DNA of 64,000 bases, from positions 16,213 through 80,212 of the forward strand of contig NZ_FOJY01000016.1 in assembly GCF_900112085.1 (NCBI RefSeq), given 5' to 3'. The stretch comes from Acetitomaculum ruminis DSM 5522 (GTDB taxonomy: Bacteria > Bacillota > Clostridia > Lachnospirales > Lachnospiraceae). Below are positions 62,315 through 64,000 of the stretch, piece after piece (position 1 is the first letter of the stretch; the number at the start of each line of letters is the position of its first letter). Under the pieces are notes generated by a model. It searched no databases. It was not told the DNA's origin and saw nothing but the letters and a program-made list of their open reading frames with translations. A program made the position numbers and the translations under genes.

Positions 62315-63421
62315 GTGGAAGATTATTATTTCAGGTTAAAGGGACTTTGCGTTGGATACAATGGAAAATCCATAATAAATGATATAAATATTGATATAAA
62401 AAAAGGTGAAATTTTAACCCTTATAGGCCCAAACGGGGCGGGAAAATCCACCATTTTAAAAAGTATTACAAGACAGCTTCAAAGAATAAGCGGTACTGTA
62501 TTAATGGATAACAGGGACATTTTGGATATGTCTTTTAAGGAATTGTCTTCAAATATGGCAGTGGTTTTGACAGAAAAGATGAAACCGGAGCTTATGACCT
62601 GCCATGATGTTGTGGCTACAGGAAGGTATCCCTACACCGGAAGGCTTGGACGACTTACAAAAGAAGATGAAAAAAAGGTAGATGAGGCTATAGAACTGGT
62701 GCATGCCGGGGGATTAGGGGCAAGAGATTTTAATGCCATTAGCGACGGACAAAGACAAAGGATTCTTTTAGCCAGGGCAATATGCCAGGAGCCGGAGATA
62801 ATCGTCCTTGATGAACCTACTTCATTTTTGGATGTGAGATATAAATTAGAGTTGTTATCAATTCTTAAAAACATGGCAAATAAAAAGAAGATAACAGTAA
62901 TAATGTCCTTACATGAGATAGACCTTGCCATGAAAATTTCTGACAAGATTTGTTGTGTTAAGGGAGATAAAATTGCAAAATACGGAAATCCGGAAGACAT
63001 ATTTGATGCAGCTACAATTAAAGAACTTTACGAGATAGATAATGGATATTTTGATCCGGTATTTGGCAGTATAGAACTTCCCAAAGTACAAGGGGAAGCA
63101 GAAGTATTTGTTATTTCCTCCGGAGGAAGTGGAATAGGAGTTTATAGAAAACTTCAAAAGCAAAACATAGCATTTTCAGCAGGGATTTTATATGAAAATG
63201 ATGTAGATTATCAACTGGCAAAGCTTTTGGCAGTTAATGTAATAACAGAAAAACCATTTGAAAAAATATCTGATGAAGCTTTTGAAAAGGCAAAAAAAGA
63301 AATTGCAAAGTGCAAAACTGTAATAAATGCAGGAGTCACCATAGGAAGTCAAAATGAAAGAATAAGGAAGCTTTTAGAAAAAGCACAATCAATGGGAAAG
63401 TTAAAATTCTCTAATTTATAA
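62315..63421 (+). CDS. ABC transporter ATP-binding protein with C-terminal extension
   Basis: 368 residues. ATPase core to about 255: GPNGAGKST, signature region ISDGQRQRILLARA, Walker B IIVLDEPTSFLDV, and MSLHEIDLA. Residues about 260-368 are an added alpha/beta domain starting VFVISSGGSGIGVYRKL and ending near NAGVTIGSQNERIRKLL. It resembles a small Rossmann-type module. The function of the extension is unknown; it may sense a cofactor. The start is GTG 62315, fixed by AGGAGG eight bases upstream. Confidence 0.85.
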   Translation: MEDYYFRLKGLCVGYNGKSIINDINIDIKKGEILTLIGPNGAGKSTILKSITRQLQRISGTVLMDNRDILDMSFKELSSNMAVVLTEKMKPELMTCHDVVATGRYPYTGRLGRLTKEDEKKVDEAIELVHAGGLGARDFNAISDGQRQRILLARAICQEPEIIVLDEPTSFLDVRYKLELLSILKNMANKKKITVIMSLHEIDLAMKISDKICCVKGDKIAKYGNPEDIFDAATIKELYEIDNGYFDPVFGSIELPKVQGEAEVFVISSGGSGIGVYRKLQKQNIAFSAGILYENDVDYQLAKLLAVNVITEKPFEKISDEAFEKAKKEIAKCKTVINAGVTIGSQNERIRKLLEKAQSMGKLKFSNL

Positions 63422-63483
63422 AGATATTTTAGGGGATAAAAATAAAATACAGACAATTTTTATTGTCGGAAAAGGAGAGAAAG

Positions 63484-64000
63484 ATGAAAATAAGACCAAA
63501 AAAAATCACAGCCTTAGCATTATCGGCTTTGATGCTTGCAGCACCGGTATTAGATGTAATACCGGCATTTGCAAAAACAAAGGATTTGGTAATTGATTCG
63601 GCAAAAGAAGCAGCAACACAAGAAACAGCCCTGACAATAACAAACAATACAAATATGTTTAAGGCAGTTTCAGCAAAACTTGTAAAGGAAGAGGACACTA
63701 CATATTTGGTAATGGCTTTATCAGGCTCCGGGTACAGAGAGTTATATCTTGGAACTTATGAAAAAGCTGTAGCAAATGGAGATGGAACTAAAGATAAGGG
63801 AAATGACAGCTGGATTCATGGATATTTAAATAATGATAGTAAATATGAATTCAAAATACCACTTACAGATGATATGTTAAGTGGAAAAAGCGTAGCAGTA
63901 ACTGCAATATCAAACAGCTATTATGAGAAATATTTAAATGGCACAAATGACCTTGCAAGAATATTCTATCCAAGACAATTTCAGATAGATGTTGAAAAAG
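63484..64000 (+). CDS. Surface protein with NEAT-like domain (partial, runs off the window)
   Basis: The first 172 residues. Signal peptide (MKIRPKKITALALSALMLAA, cleavage near AFA), then a beta-rich domain with MFKAVSAKLVK, MALSGSGYRELYLGTYEKA, a DDSK..FKIPL stretch and FYPRQFQID. It corresponds to the second repeat of the large surface receptor (MFRIVNAVL, TLSSTGYRYVYMGNA). It is probably a second surface receptor of the same uptake system. Start ATG 63484 follows AAAGGAGAG. The end is outside the window. Confidence 0.7.
   Translation, partial: MKIRPKKITALALSALMLAAPVLDVIPAFAKTKDLVIDSAKEAATQETALTITNNTNMFKAVSAKLVKEEDTTYLVMALSGSGYRELYLGTYEKAVANGDGTKDKGNDSWIHGYLNNDSKYEFKIPLTDDMLSGKSVAVTAISNSYYEKYLNGTNDLARIFYPRQFQIDVEK

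Noticed and set aside
1..64000. tRNA, rRNA, CRISPR array, prophage or full insertion sequence
   Set aside because: No cloverleaf with tRNA T-loop and CCA-end features, no regularly spaced short repeats, no phage structural genes and no transposase frame were seen. The 159-bp cloverleaf repeat is not a tRNA: its arms are far too long and GC-paired.

Overview
The window is AT-rich DNA from a Gram-positive anaerobe of the class Clostridia, most likely a Lachnospiraceae-type gut or oral bacterium. The grounds are strong AGGAGG-type ribosome binding sites, short intergenic terminators with T-runs, a FabK-type fatty-acid operon, a BspA-like leucine-rich surface protein, a DUF5688-like protein and Clostridia-style iron/tetrapyrrole uptake genes. 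The genus cannot be told. I see no rRNA, tRNA or CRISPR array and no prophage.

Layout. 0-2 kb: the end of pabB, then pabC (folate branch) and an unusual sigma factor with a C-terminal membrane helix. 2.1-14.7 kb: a reductive pyrimidine-degradation island. It holds a PucR regulator, a class III aminotransferase, an iron alcohol dehydrogenase, an ABC importer whose binding protein is circularly permuted, dihydropyrimidinase, a dihydropyrimidine dehydrogenase, an M20 ureidopropionase-type amidohydrolase and a cytidylate-kinase-like protein. Together they would import uracil or thymine, reduce and hydrolyse it to beta-alanine, transaminate that to malonic semialdehyde and reduce it to 3-hydroxypropionate. 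Two promoters in the island carry the same TGTGCY palindrome. 14.7-18.4 kb: a LysR regulator and a metY-cysK sulfur operon behind a Cys-Cys leader peptide and terminator. 18.4-19.3 kb: a MerR regulator.

19.3-21.2 kb: a 159-bp cloverleaf-forming repeat, then a secreted toxin-like protein and two paralogous small genes (candidate immunity proteins), with 57-bp direct repeats on both sides. 21.2-30.9 kb: a complete fatty-acid synthesis operon except fabH (acpP-fabK-fabD-fabG-fabF-accB-fabZ-accC-accD-accA) plus an acyl-CoA synthetase. 30.9-32.9 kb: an Amt ammonium channel fused to a PII protein, behind a leader that looks like an ANTAR antitermination target. 33-36.4 kb: an FmdE-family gene, a 115-bp MITE-like element and an 821-residue adenosine-deaminase-like protein with a SLOG/LOG-like C-terminal domain. 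36.5-39.7 kb: clpS-clpA-aat, a full bacterial N-degron module.

39.8-54.1 kb: a DUF5688-like protein, a DMT exporter, an 1859-residue BspA-like adhesin, a type Ic aspartate aminotransferase, an aldo/keto reductase, a sodium symporter behind a second full copy of the cloverleaf repeat, and a MATE exporter. 54.1-56.5 kb: structured intergenic DNA, a small membrane protein, a frameshifted secreted-protein gene and a truncated third cloverleaf copy. 56.5-64 kb: a surface-anchored uptake system, probably for haem, another tetrapyrrole or an iron chelate. It has a large surface protein whose tail is half of a binding-protein fold, a lipoprotein binding protein, a FecCD permease, an ATPase with a C-terminal extension, and the start of another surface protein.

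The most unusual items are the circularly permuted binding protein, the cloverleaf repeat family, the deaminase-SLOG fusion, the half-binding-protein surface receptor, the repeat-flanked toxin cassette and the cysteine leader peptide.
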